NCBI GenBank assembly: GCA_002633005.1
Contig: NMRA01000845.1
Coordinates: 15,950-79,949 of the forward strand
From: Phoronis australis
Taxonomy: Eukaryota; Phoronida; Phoronidae
Direction: 5' to 3'
DNA: 64,000 nucleotides
The notes below the pieces were generated by a model. That model did no database searches. It had not been told where the DNA came from and saw nothing but the letters and a program-made list of their open reading frames with translations. A program made the position numbers and the translations under genes. Shown here piece by piece: positions 44,700 through 55,827 of the stretch (within the stretch, counting starts at the first letter, position 1; every line of letters starts with the position of its first letter).

Positions 44700-46428
44700 G
44701 TGAAACGTCTCCCTCTCTAAGGTCTCTGACTATACATGTACTCTGGTTTGCGTTTGAGTAGGAACTACGTGTAATTTGCTTATTCATAACTTGCGTTTTG
44801 GAGTATAAAATAACTCAAATTATGGAGCCTCTCAACTGCTAATACATATAGATCTATTCCATGTCTTGAAATCCAGATCAAAGAAAATAACTTAATTACA
44901 AAACCTAGACGAGAATGAATAATTTATTCCAAGACAAGCACATGCACTCTAAACGATGGGCACAGACCTTACAACAACTTTGGAACCTTATTCTCGTGCA
45001 GAAGCAGAATTCACGAGATTCCTGTACACTGCATCTCATTCTTGTTGTCACAGAAGGGCGCAGGGTGAAAATTGTGGCCATGTTTGGTAGCTTCAATTTG
45101 GAGAACCCCTGATCTGCTCGTATCTTGGAGCCTCCAGATACCTTGTTCGCCATTGGTGTGATTACTTTTATTTGCAGACAGTTAGCGACTATCTAGATGC
45201 AACGTATTACTCTTCGTAGTTCCTTCTTAGTGTTCGTTATTCATAATTATCCCATCACTTTGACGGTTACTTTAAACTTCGTGTTCTAGACACTGCTGTC
45301 TTTTCATCCGTGATTATTGCAGACCCATCAAACGTGTTGCAGTTAATTTTTACAAGTACTTCTTGCTCTTTCATTTTGTACCTGCCGCATGTAGTTCTTA
45401 CCAACTGAAGTTCCATCCTATGTAACGCAATTAACTCTTACATATTGAAAGGCTGTCACACGTGTAGCAAATAAATCTTAATTGCTTCTTTCTCACCTCC
45501 TGCCATACAAGTACGTACTCTATTCACTGTTTATGGTTCAAAAGTTTTGCAATTTTTTTTTCTCTCATTTCAAACATGCTGAAAGTTAATTATTTCTTGC
45601 TGCAGCTCATTTTTCGTCGTTTTTTGTAACAGTTCATTCATTCCCCATGTAGATCTTCATATTCAATACCCTGCTAACCACTGTTGCTTACCTGCAGTGT
45701 ATTCTTACATAGTGAAATCCATTTCTGTGTGTTACAGTTCGTTCATAAGTCTATATGTGATTCCTGCAGTGCTGTCAAATAGGGATGTGACGTCATCTTT
45801 GTGACGTAATCTTTGTAGATTTAGAAGGCTTCAAAACTTTATTTAATAGCTTTCTTGTACTTCGAACACACTTAAACATCGTCATAGAAATTTTCCCTGC
45901 TGAATATAATACAAAAACACCTATATGTAAGAAAACAAACAGGAAAGCAGGGTATATATGAACATGACTTGAATATCAACTACATCTAGTGGGAAACAAA
46001 CGAACTAGTGGGCAGCGAGTAACTAAAAGCTAAAACATGGTACTTACGAAAGTATTTCAGCATCAGAACACCACCAGGACACCACACACAAACTCCATTC
46101 AACCATTTTGGAAACAGAATGCCAAAAGGAGGCACCACAAGTCTGTCTTAAGTCAGTTAAGGGAATTTACACCATACTAGTCTAGAAAATACCGCCTTCT
46201 TGGTTCTAGCCCTATCCATTCTCTATGAGAAATTACAGTTGGCCAAAACTTGTAAATCTGAAATTAACAGTTAATATTCTGTTTTAGACTTTTCTTTATT
46301 AAGCTTCTATGCATTGTTCACACTTCCTTTGACGTGACCTTCGGATTTTAAAAAGTTTGATGTGTTGAACTTTTTCGGTTTCAACAAAAATATTAGTGCA
46401 ACGGAATAAGCCAAATTGAAAAAACTCA
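44700..46428. other. No recognisable gene
   Basis: Short frames only. One minus frame (45153-44905) begins MANKVSGGSK and could be a small first exon, but no domain or splice partner supports it. Confidence 0.4.
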
Positions 46429-47683
46429 CTATGCGTGTGACGTAATCCCTTTCCAACCGTATATTACATTCTTATTTACTTCAAATCATTTCCACCTGAC
46501 GCTGCTCATTTATTTTTCCTACAGTTGCATTTCTTACACGTTTGTAGCACTTCCGGGTTTTTATCATAATTCATAGTAAATTCGACCCACAATCTTTAAT
46601 GAGTTCAGTTTTATAAATTCCAAAGTTTAGCCCTACTCACCGCTGCGCATGCTGTCATTGGTGACAGTTACACGTGATACCGAGAATTCCCGCAAATAGA
46701 CCCATGGGCGGATATTCAGAAAACATTTCAACAACACCAATGAAACCAAATACACGCATGGTGTATTTGTGGACAGGGATGGCATATTTTCGAAAATTGT
46801 TTGCAATAAACACATGTTACTGTATGTAATTGTATCACACTACTGAGAATTTTATTCGTTCATACTATGCTTAGTATTTCGTTCCCAGTAAACACCGTGC
46901 TCTAAAATTGTACTTCACACTGTGCTAATACAATTAGCTACAAACAGGCACCCATTATCTTGAAAAAAGATTACCTACATTAATGTCATGCTAGATTGAG
47001 GCCAGAAAACACGTAACCATGTACCAGGACTGCGTGCAGTAAATGTAAGACACTTGCGGACCAATTGCAGCGATGAATGGTTTTGCCTTAAAGAGAAAAG
47101 GCCAAATTTTTACTCCCATAATTCAACGTTCCAGTCTCGGCAATCATTTCAGCTGCAGATTTTGAACTAATTCGCCAAGAAGGCAATGTCAAGGTACCTA
47201 AACTGCACGGTCAACGGACTAATCAACTCGGGCACGGACGCATGAACACGACTCACGGACCTTCAAACACCGTCCACTGACTCACAAACACGGGAACGGA
47301 CTCACAAAACACGATCCACGCACCCAAATACACGGGACATGGACTCATATTCACGAGGAACCACGATTAACGGACCGCCAAACACTGGTCACGGACTCAT
47401 CGGCTTCCTGGGTCAGCTGATACATGTATCTTCATTTTGTCCGTTTGTTTACGCTAATTAAATGGTCAAAAACACAAAATTCACCTTGGGAAAAGGGCTA
47501 GTTGAATTTGCTATAACTTGATTGTGTTAAAAAATCTGTTTTCCAGCTTTTACTAAAAATGCTTCTAAATCTTATACAGGGCTCTTTTCTTGAAATGCGT
47601 CTAGTCTAGTTGATTTCGTCCAGTGAACATAACAGATTTTTCTCGGCGATCTCTTAAACTCACGACCATTTTTTCACCTGAAT
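46429..47683. repeat. 1.26-kb tandem duplication, copy 1
   Basis: Nearly identical to 47685-48942, with a lone N (47684) exactly between the two. Copy 1 starts CTATGCGTGTGACGTAATCC and ends TTTTTTCACCTGAAT. Differences are scattered single bases and small indels. No gene was recognised inside apart from a minisatellite. Confidence 0.95.
47213..47401. repeat. Degenerate CACGGACTCA minisatellite
   Basis: About ten imperfect units of roughly 18-20 bases carry CACGGACTCAC, AACACGGG or ACGGACC cores. It is repeated in the second duplicate at about 48471-48658. Confidence 0.7.
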
Positions 47684-47684
47684 N

Positions 47685-48942
47685 CTATGCGTGTGACGTA
47701 ATCCCTTTCCAACCGTATATTAAATTGTTATTTACTGCAAATCATTTCCACCTGACGCTGCCCATTTATTTTTCCTACAGTTGCATTTCTTTCACGTTTG
47801 TAGCACTTCCGGGTTTTTATCTCAATTCATAGTAAATTCGACCCACAATCTTTAATGAGTTCAATTTTATAAATTCCAAAGTTTAGCCCTACTCACCGCT
47901 GCGCATGCTGTCATTGGTGACAGTTACACGTGGTACCGAGAATTCCCGCAAATAGACCCATGGGCGGATATTCAGAAAACATTTCAACAACACCAATGAA
48001 ACCAAATACACGCATGGTGTATTTGTGGACAGGGATGGCATATTTTCGAAAATTGTTTGCAATAAACACATGTTACTGTATGAAATTGTATCACACTACT
48101 GAGAATTTTATTCGTTCATACTGTGCTTAGTATTTCGTTCCCAGTAAACACCGTGCTCTAAAATTGTACTTCACACTGTGCTAATACAATTAGCTACAAA
48201 CAGGCACCCATTATCTTGAAAAAAGATTACCTACATTAATGTCATGCTAGAGTTAGGCCAGAAAACACGTAACCATGTACCAGGACTGCGTGCAGTAAAT
48301 GCAAGACACTTGCGGACCAATTGCAGCGATGAATGGTTTTGACTTAAAGAGAAAAGGCGTAATTTTTTCTCCCATAATTCAACGTTCCAGTCTCGGCAAT
48401 CGTTTCAGCGGCAGATTTTGAACAAACTCGCCAAGAAGGCAATGTCAAGGTACCTAAACTACATGGTCAACGGACTAATAAACTCGGGCACGGACGCATG
48501 AACACGACTCACGGACCATCAAACACCGTCCACTGACTCACAAACACGGAAACGGACTCACAAAACACGATCCACGCACCCAAATACACGGGACATGGAC
48601 TCATATTCACGAGGAACCACGGTTAACGGACCGCCAAACACTGGTCACGGACTCATCGGCTTCCTGGGTCAGCTGATACATGTATCTTCATTTTGTCCGT
48701 TTGTTTACGCTAATTAAATGGTCAAAAACGCAAAATTCACCTTGGGAAAAGGGCTAGTTGAATTTGCCATAACTTGATTGTGTTAAAAAATCTGTTTTCC
48801 AGCTTTTACTAAAAAATGCTTCTAAAACCTTATACAGGGCTCTTTTCTTGAAATGCGTCTAGTCTAGTTGATTTCGTCCAGCGAACAATAACATATTTTT
48901 CTCGGCGATCTCTTAAACTCACGACCATTTTTTCACCTGAAT
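47685..48942. repeat. 1.26-kb tandem duplication, copy 2
   Basis: Second copy of 46429-47683 with the same minisatellite. It continues at its right end into CAGATAAGAAC, which is unique. Copy 1 lacks that continuation because of the N join. Confidence 0.95.
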
Positions 48943-49544
48943 CAGATAAGAACAGTGGGTTTTGTTACGTCAACATTTTCAAACCTACAAATTTCAAATG
49001 ACACGTGGGGTGAATCGTTTGAAAAACTTGACGTTGGGTAACAAATTTCTCATAAAATGCATACGGGTTTTGACGATAATGTCACTTTTCCTAGAGATGA
49101 ATAACCAAAGCAAGTATACATACAAAGATCATTTTGAAATAAATTATGACTGTGGTCGCCTTTTGTGATTGAAACATTCGTTCATGAACTTCTTGTTGCT
49201 CAATATGTATCATTTGAGTTTAAAAATTAAGATCTGTATCTAAACACAACAAAGTATAGCATGTGATAATCTGAGTCGGCCTTTTTAAAATCCAAGAGGG
49301 CTGGTAATTACCCTTATGATATTGATGGGTGCATGTACCCAGATTGACTAGTACACTTGATTTTATCAGTCAATGAAAAATTTTGCTCCTTAGCCACTCC
49401 ACTATAGTCATTTGCTTGCACGGCTACGGCGCCAAATTGTAATAAAAGGTGCGACAAGTTCTCCCATTACTTGCATCAGGGGAGTACATGTTACTCGAGA
49501 GCGACAATTTATCACAGCACGACTGTTTTATGGTTTGCATTTGG
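48943..49544. other. No recognisable gene
   Basis: Unassigned sequence before the upstream region of Ly6 gene B. Confidence 0.4.
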
Positions 49545-49777
49545 GTGATAACGTTGCGACGGGATATAGCGAGGTACATGTACAAAGGTATTGAGGACAC
49601 AGGAGTGTTAACTGCAAACGTGCCCATCACTGTAACCGATAAGCCTACCTGTTATCGTTGGTTACAAACTTAGGTACATGTATATTGACAGACTCGCTCG
49701 ATAGCACCGCTGAGAAGGAAGTGAAGCTACACGAAAGTTAAAACTGATTGAGCTGAGTGAATTCACTCCGTTGCAGA
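49545..49777 (+). promoter_or_regulatory. Conserved upstream region of Ly6-type gene B
   Basis: Counterpart of 30541-30813. Conserved blocks include GACAGACTCGCTCGATA at about 49686 and GAAGTGAAGCTACACGAAAGTT at about 49719. It contains TACATGTA copies not present at the same positions in gene A. Confidence 0.55.
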
Positions 49778-52700
49778 ATGAGACCTTGGCTCCTTTACTA
49801 TTTCCTTTTCGTTGCAACAACGTCGTTGATTGTGAAAGGTAATCCAATTTTATATAACATACATGTAGTATATTATAGAATATTTTTTGAGCCAAACCAT
49901 TTTATGTTCCAATTTTCAATAACTGTCAACCGTATCAATGTCCCTGCACTATAGTCAAACTAAATGACTTAAGTGTTTATCACAAGCTGTGCATGTCTGC
50001 ATAGAAGTGCGTTTTATCAATCGTTACACTTTTGTCACAAAGCTATGATCCCATAACAAGACATACAGCTATCTCACCCTGAATGAGGTAAAGAAGTTTT
50101 TCTAAAACCTGTCTTCTGTCATGAATATACCTGTAGTCATTTTCTTGTGAGAATTTCCGCGAGTCTTCACCAAGAAAGATCCTTCTTGGCATGTAAAGTT
50201 TGTCGGGAATATGTCAATATTTTGTCAAATTTTGTTCTGAACCTGTTTTTAACTTATTAGCGGTTATTAAAAACTGTCTCAAAATAAATGTAACGATGTG
50301 TAACTCTCGTAAACCTCTTAAACTTTGGAACAAGTTTGACATCAATTTACTAAAGGTGCTGAGCCAGCAAATGTGACTTTAGGCGAGGACACAATAATTA
50401 CGTGAAAACACACTCCCAAAAACTTCATGATTCCTTTGATGACAACTTGAGTAAGCGTTTTTGTTAAATCCTGTTTTCATCATTTGGGTAACATGAGAAT
50501 GATTCATCAGCAGTCGTCAGTGCGATGATCGGTCGAAATCTTCAAAACAGGGTTTAATGTCTTTTAAAAAACAGTTTTAGATTGCAGGTGACGCTTTTGT
50601 TTCATACCAGGCACTGCTTAGCCAATCATGTATCCTAGCCTGACCAACGATTGTTGTCGTATGGGCAGTAATGTTTGGTGATTTGATGTCGACATCTGGC
50701 CTACGCTTCAGATATCTCTGATAATCGCGCAAATGTCTTTGATATGAGAATTTTCTCCCGCAAACTCATCGGATCGGCGTTGAGTGGGAAATTTCTGCAA
50801 CTGAGTCATATAGTACCTGTCAAGAGAAGTAAAGCCAACGAAATGAAACCCTTCTTTAAAGTGGCTTAGAACGTGAGAAAACAGCCTGACTAAACTGCCT
50901 CATTTGCAGAAGCAGAAGTCAAGCTGTTCACCCGGCGTTTTACGGCTTGTTTGTGAAGATTTTGAGTTTCCTATGATATCAGAGCATTTTGATTTGCTTT
51001 CCAATTTGCATAGGCAACGCACGTTTATTTGGTATGGCAAGACATCGACACTATAGAACACTTCCTTGTATGGAAATATGAACATTATGGAAGTTTTTAG
51101 CAGCAGCCATTCCTACTTTTTAGCGTGTGCTCGCATATACATTATTAGGGGCGGGGAATTTAAAAACTGCCACAGTCCGTCTTGGGGACCTTTGCCAACA
51201 TGACCCTAGGTTTAAAGGAGCATGCCACCCAAAAAACAACCTAATTTGTATCAATTTAGATCGAGTAGTTCTACTCCATAACGACACGTACGGTGCGTTA
51301 CCTGACACCTGACGGCAGACGGAGGTGTTGAAATTATCCAATGACGTCATCGGTTTCACACGCAGTCTGTTCAGCAGTTCACAACACGTGTTACTGGTGT
51401 CAGCTTATCGCTTGAAGTCATTGTAAATAAATCACCAAACTTCGATGTAAAACCCTTAAAAATACACCGAGTTCTTATAAAAACGTGTTGTTTGATTTCG
51501 CTGTTACGGATTTATTGGTATTTGGACACACCGTAGCCTACAAAGTTCGGCAGGCCAATAAGGTCCGCAGCAGGAGTTTGGGGTCTGTTCGGAGATAATT
51601 TCGAGATATTTTCCGTGAGATACAGACCTGTGTTGTTTAGACTTGTGATTTTTTTAGTTCTAAACACAGAACGCTTGTTAGCCTGGCCAATGGCTCGTAG
51701 CACGATCAGGACCGTCGCGGCCGGCCGGATTGACTCGTTATCCCCGCCAGTGGCTCTGAAACTGATCAGACATCACGAACATAAACCATCCGAAGTTCAG
51801 TGGAAACTAAACTTCCAGTGGAGAAAATACTATACTAGCGAGCCAAAGTAATGTGCACCTGATTATGTTGGTGAATTAGCCACGAAACTGCAAATCTACT
51901 TACTCGTCGGGGGCCGCGAACTCAGGTTCCGCTTTGGCCACAGCACCGTCAGGGCAGAAGTTGTACATCGACAATCATTATTTGAGTAATGTAAATGTAA
52001 ATAAAGATTCCCCTATCACATGGCCGTGGGATGGAAATCGAGTTGTTTTACAACACTTTCTGCCAGCAAACAGTAAATTAGGATGAGCTCACACGGCCTA
52101 CATGTAGGTGTCCCGTCATTTAGTTTTATTGCACCTAAAGCCGGTAACGCAGTGAATTATTCATTATTGACTTCTCAAATCATTTGCACTCACGAACACT
52201 TCAAAGGCATTACAGATTGCATCTAACGAGACAGACTTTGTTTCAGTTTTATATAGCTATTGGTTAGGGTGAGAATAATTCATTTTGAAACAGAACGCTC
52301 AGTAATAAACGCCAACATGGCAACACGCAATCCCGACTTAGTCGACGAGCTATAGCTCATTAGTCCCGACTTCGCAGGTGCATCGTTAAGTTTTACAGGC
52401 TATCAATTCGAACAGGAATACAGTGATGAAGAAATACTAGAGAAGCGCCGTGGACAAGCTCAGACAACGGAACGTATGGAGTTATTTGGTAAGCCGACAT
52501 TCGTCAGGCACTGTAGACGTCTGCAGGCCACAGACACGGAGATGTTTCACGGCCTCATACATGTACTTGCAATTTACAGCGTACATGTACATTTCATTCT
52601 TCACTACCGTGAGCCACTTTCTAAGCATTTCGGACTCTCGAGGAACTAAAAAACGATATACCCGCTTTCCTCGCAGCTGCTTATTTCGGACAAGCGGGAG

Positions 52701-55700
52701 CGATGCACCGCAACAAGGCGGCATTCACTCTCCATATAAACCACGGACGTCGCTAGCGTCGTTTCTCACCTTCCTCACACGTTAACGCGACACCTCTTGG
52801 CAAGGTAAGGTCGACCGTATGCGAGGCGATGTGGATATAGACCGATTAAGACGGCTAAAAAGACTAATTAAATCGGGTGGCTTTCTCCTTTAAATGTAGC
52901 CAACTAGTTACAAAACTATAACGATTAGTTATGTAAGAGTCGATATTTTCCGAAAGTAGAAATCTTGTTTGAAATGACCAAAATTAACTTTACTTTTTTA
53001 GCCTCATAAGGATCACTTGTCTGTTCTTAGAATGCAGCGCCATCTTGTGTTACTCCTGCTCATATACCCGGTCCGCTGACCCATCACTTACGTACGAGTG
53101 TGTCGACCAACCTCAAAACGTCACAACTGGCTCGCCAACAATCGACTGTCCAACATTCTGCAACACACAAAGACGTTACCAAGGTAAAATGTAATGTAAC
53201 TCAGGCCCGTAGCCGGGGAGTTCGTAGGGTTCGGTCAAACATCCTCGGGTAAAAGGTCCAGTCTCAGAATATGCGTAGGGTATAGATGCACAGCAGCAAC
53301 AGCAAAACCAACTAATAGAACTGTTGCAACAAAAGTTTTTTTCTGCTATTTTGTTATACTTGCTAACATAGTAAGGTTCAGGCATTTCTCAAATTTCAAA
53401 AGTGAAAGTGATTGAAACTTTAAAGAATGTTCAGGTGCGTATTCTTATTCCTCACTCGCTAGATGCAAATGGGATTGTCCGTGACGTCATCCCCGGAGAA
53501 AGGATTAAGGCAATCCCCAAATACTTCACAAATTTTAGTAACTCAACCTTGTTGACATGGTAACCATCGTCCAGATGTCGATAACGCAGACAGATCGAAC
53601 GTCGCAAAAAGCTTAGCTCTTATATAACATTAAGGTTATCTCAAATCTTATTTAGTGGCCTCCTTTCTATCTCGTATATCAAAAACCAGGTTTCGTCAAC
53701 TAGTGAAAGTATATATTTTCTGAAAGAAATAATGCCAGGGATTATAAAAATATGTTTTATTTTTATTTTTATTTGCCATTTTATTATTACGTTAACACTT
53801 TTTAATTGATAAGTTCATTTTTAAGAATGGTACACTCGTAGCAAAATATCCCCTCGGTCGAATGTGAAAACTTGTTAAATGAAACTGTCACCAGGTACCT
53901 CAAAAGCACTGTTTGAAATTTGCTATTGGATTTTTAATTTGGTTTCAAAAACAAGTTAAGTCGCAAAACGTAAAGTATTTTTTTGTAAAAATAGCATTCG
54001 TATTCGTCTTTGTTGCTTTACGCAAAAACTAGGTCTTTATACCAAAATGTCTAATAGTGTTTTTGAGATTGACGAATAAATATTAAGTTTGTAATCACTT
54101 GCAATGTCAACTGAATTTTCATTGCGTAATTAACTTAATTGTCACTTAAACGTTTTAACTTTGTACAGTACGTGGGATTTCCTGTACCTCGTGTTATCTA
54201 GGTCAGAAGGTGGAGTCAACAGTAAGTAGACCGACAGTTTATTGCATACACACCAAGCGCCGGGGAGAATGTCAAGAATCCAAGTGTAAAATGGACAATA
54301 GAAATCGAGTCGCGATCAAGGCGCGCCGTGAGCACAAGATCGAATCAGCGAAATGTCAAATTACTCAGAAAATCATGAATTTCGGGGGGATTTATCTTGT
54401 TTAACAACTTGCTGTGTTAGTGAAAACTAAGTCACAAAGGCGGCTCAGCGACTCGGACTCGGTGCATTCGTTCTCAACGGTCGTATACATACAGACGAGC
54501 AACCCCCTCAGGATAAAAAACTGCGTTTTATCTTCGTTTTCCGCGGCACTTTTCTATGCTATGTACACCTCGTTGACTCAACATTATGGCGACTCGGTGA
54601 ATCAAAAGACTGAGGGTACTTACCAAAGGGCTCTGTGCCTGGAGCAGAGAGATTCGATTTGAGTGACAACCCTCTAATTTATGACCTCGGATAGTAATCA
54701 ACACATTTCCAAGGTGGTTCTGCTAAGTCTTTTTTCTCGCTACACTGTATATATATTTCGTATTTGAAGTTCCCGAGAATGAAGATAAGGGGCCTGTTCT
54801 TAAGTTTAAGATTTGTCTTAAATTCCGAACTTTGAAACTTCCACCTTCTGTTAGTTAATGAAATTAAAGGCAAAACTTACGCCAAGCATTTAATTCAAAC
54901 TTAAGATCTCTTTCTTGAATTGGTTTTGAGACAAATTTAACTTTTATTTTAAAATTTACTAAAATTTAGGATTTGTCTTAGCTAAGTCAGTTTTGTTGGA
55001 ACGGGCCCAAGGTATTTTTCAAAACGTGTGCAATATTGAAAACTGCCAATGTTTATGAATAAGGTTTGAGAAATCCGTCAATACTTATTAAAGATAGTCT
55101 TTCAAGTATAGGACTTCTCAAATCCTATTTTATTTTAATCAATGAAATATCACAATCTAAATGAGTGTTTTAACTGTCCATGATTACATGTACCTCATCA
55201 TACCTGATCATCGATGACTCAAATATCGAGGTCATCCCATAAAACATGTAACGATTGCTGTTATCACATTATAGCTTGACCGTCACGTTTGGGAGAAATG
55301 TCCGTGTAAATTTTAATGTACATTTCACTGCATATAGGTGACGTTCTGGTTAAATTATATGTATTTTACTGTTCATACTCTGAAAGACGAGACTCAATTT
55401 TTCTGCATGCGAGGGCTATCATAAACCTTCAATAATCTTATTAAAACAATGTTGAACGTTGATGATTCAGGTATCATGTTTCATCATGCCTTATATGAAT
55501 AATATGTGGAAAATTGTTTAGTAGCAATTATTTTGTCGCACCTGAACTGTCTTGTTAACATCTTCATTTTAAGTGGGTACCGGGTTGACGTCCTTTTCGA
55601 GATCATGTGCGGCTCCTTCTTCTGCAAAAATGGAAGAATGTAAAAGCGATGTTCACGGATCAACGTGTTTCACATCATGCGATTCAAGCGATCTCTGTAA

Positions 55701-55827
55701 CGGTGGTACAGGTATTCCCCCAGGATACAACGAAAAAGGAGAGAAAGTTCCAGCAGACAACTCGATGAGAGTGAACTCTAAATTTCTGATCATATTAGTA
55801 GTAACTATAAGCCGTGGCGTTTTCTAA
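49778..55827 (+). CDS. Ly6/uPAR-type three-finger protein B (3 exons)
   Basis: Exons 49778-49838, 53031-53183 and 55574-55827 join at GT/AG sites in phase 1 to give 155 residues. Exons 1 and 2 have exactly the same lengths (61 and 153 bp) as in gene A. The signal peptide is MRPWLLYYFLFVATTS. The domain begins ECSAILCYSCSYT, continues DCPTFCNTQRR, and closes STCFTSCDSSDLCNGG. All eleven mature cysteines are kept. The C-terminal part is 14 residues shorter than in gene A (the Gly/Asn-rich linker is trimmed) but ends in the same hydrophobic GPI-type tail (FLIILVVTI). It is a tandem paralogue of gene A, 14 kb downstream on the same strand. Function is unknown beyond the family's extracellular binding role. 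Confidence 0.85.
52317..52488 (+). pseudogene. P2XR_C-like protein, first exon remnant
   Basis: From an ATG at 52317 the frame reads MATRNPDLVDEL, hits one in-frame TAG, then continues LSFTGYQFEQEYSDEEILEK to a GTAAGC donor at 52489. The Y-x-FE-x-EY-acidic motif is the characteristic N-terminal block of invertebrate P2X7-like proteins. It lies in intron 1 of Ly6 gene B on the same strand. The zinc-binding exon that should follow was not found. Confidence 0.5.
53184..55573. other. Intron 2 of Ly6 gene B
   Basis: 2.4 kb, AT-rich. Open frames at 54210-54404 and 54414-54662 are not recognisable. No inverted repeat like the one in the gene A intron is evident, so the introns have diverged completely. 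Confidence 0.5.

Noticed and set aside
44905-45153. Minus-strand frame beginning MANKVSGGSK
   Set aside because: The start is plausible, but there is no domain, no partner exon and no conserved copy.
51615-51851. Plus-strand 78-aa frame in intron 1 of Ly6 gene B
   Set aside because: No recognisable motif and no splice support.
54210-54662. Two adjacent plus frames in intron 2 of Ly6 gene B
   Set aside because: Basic and Ser-rich composition but no recognisable family; they may be chance open frames.
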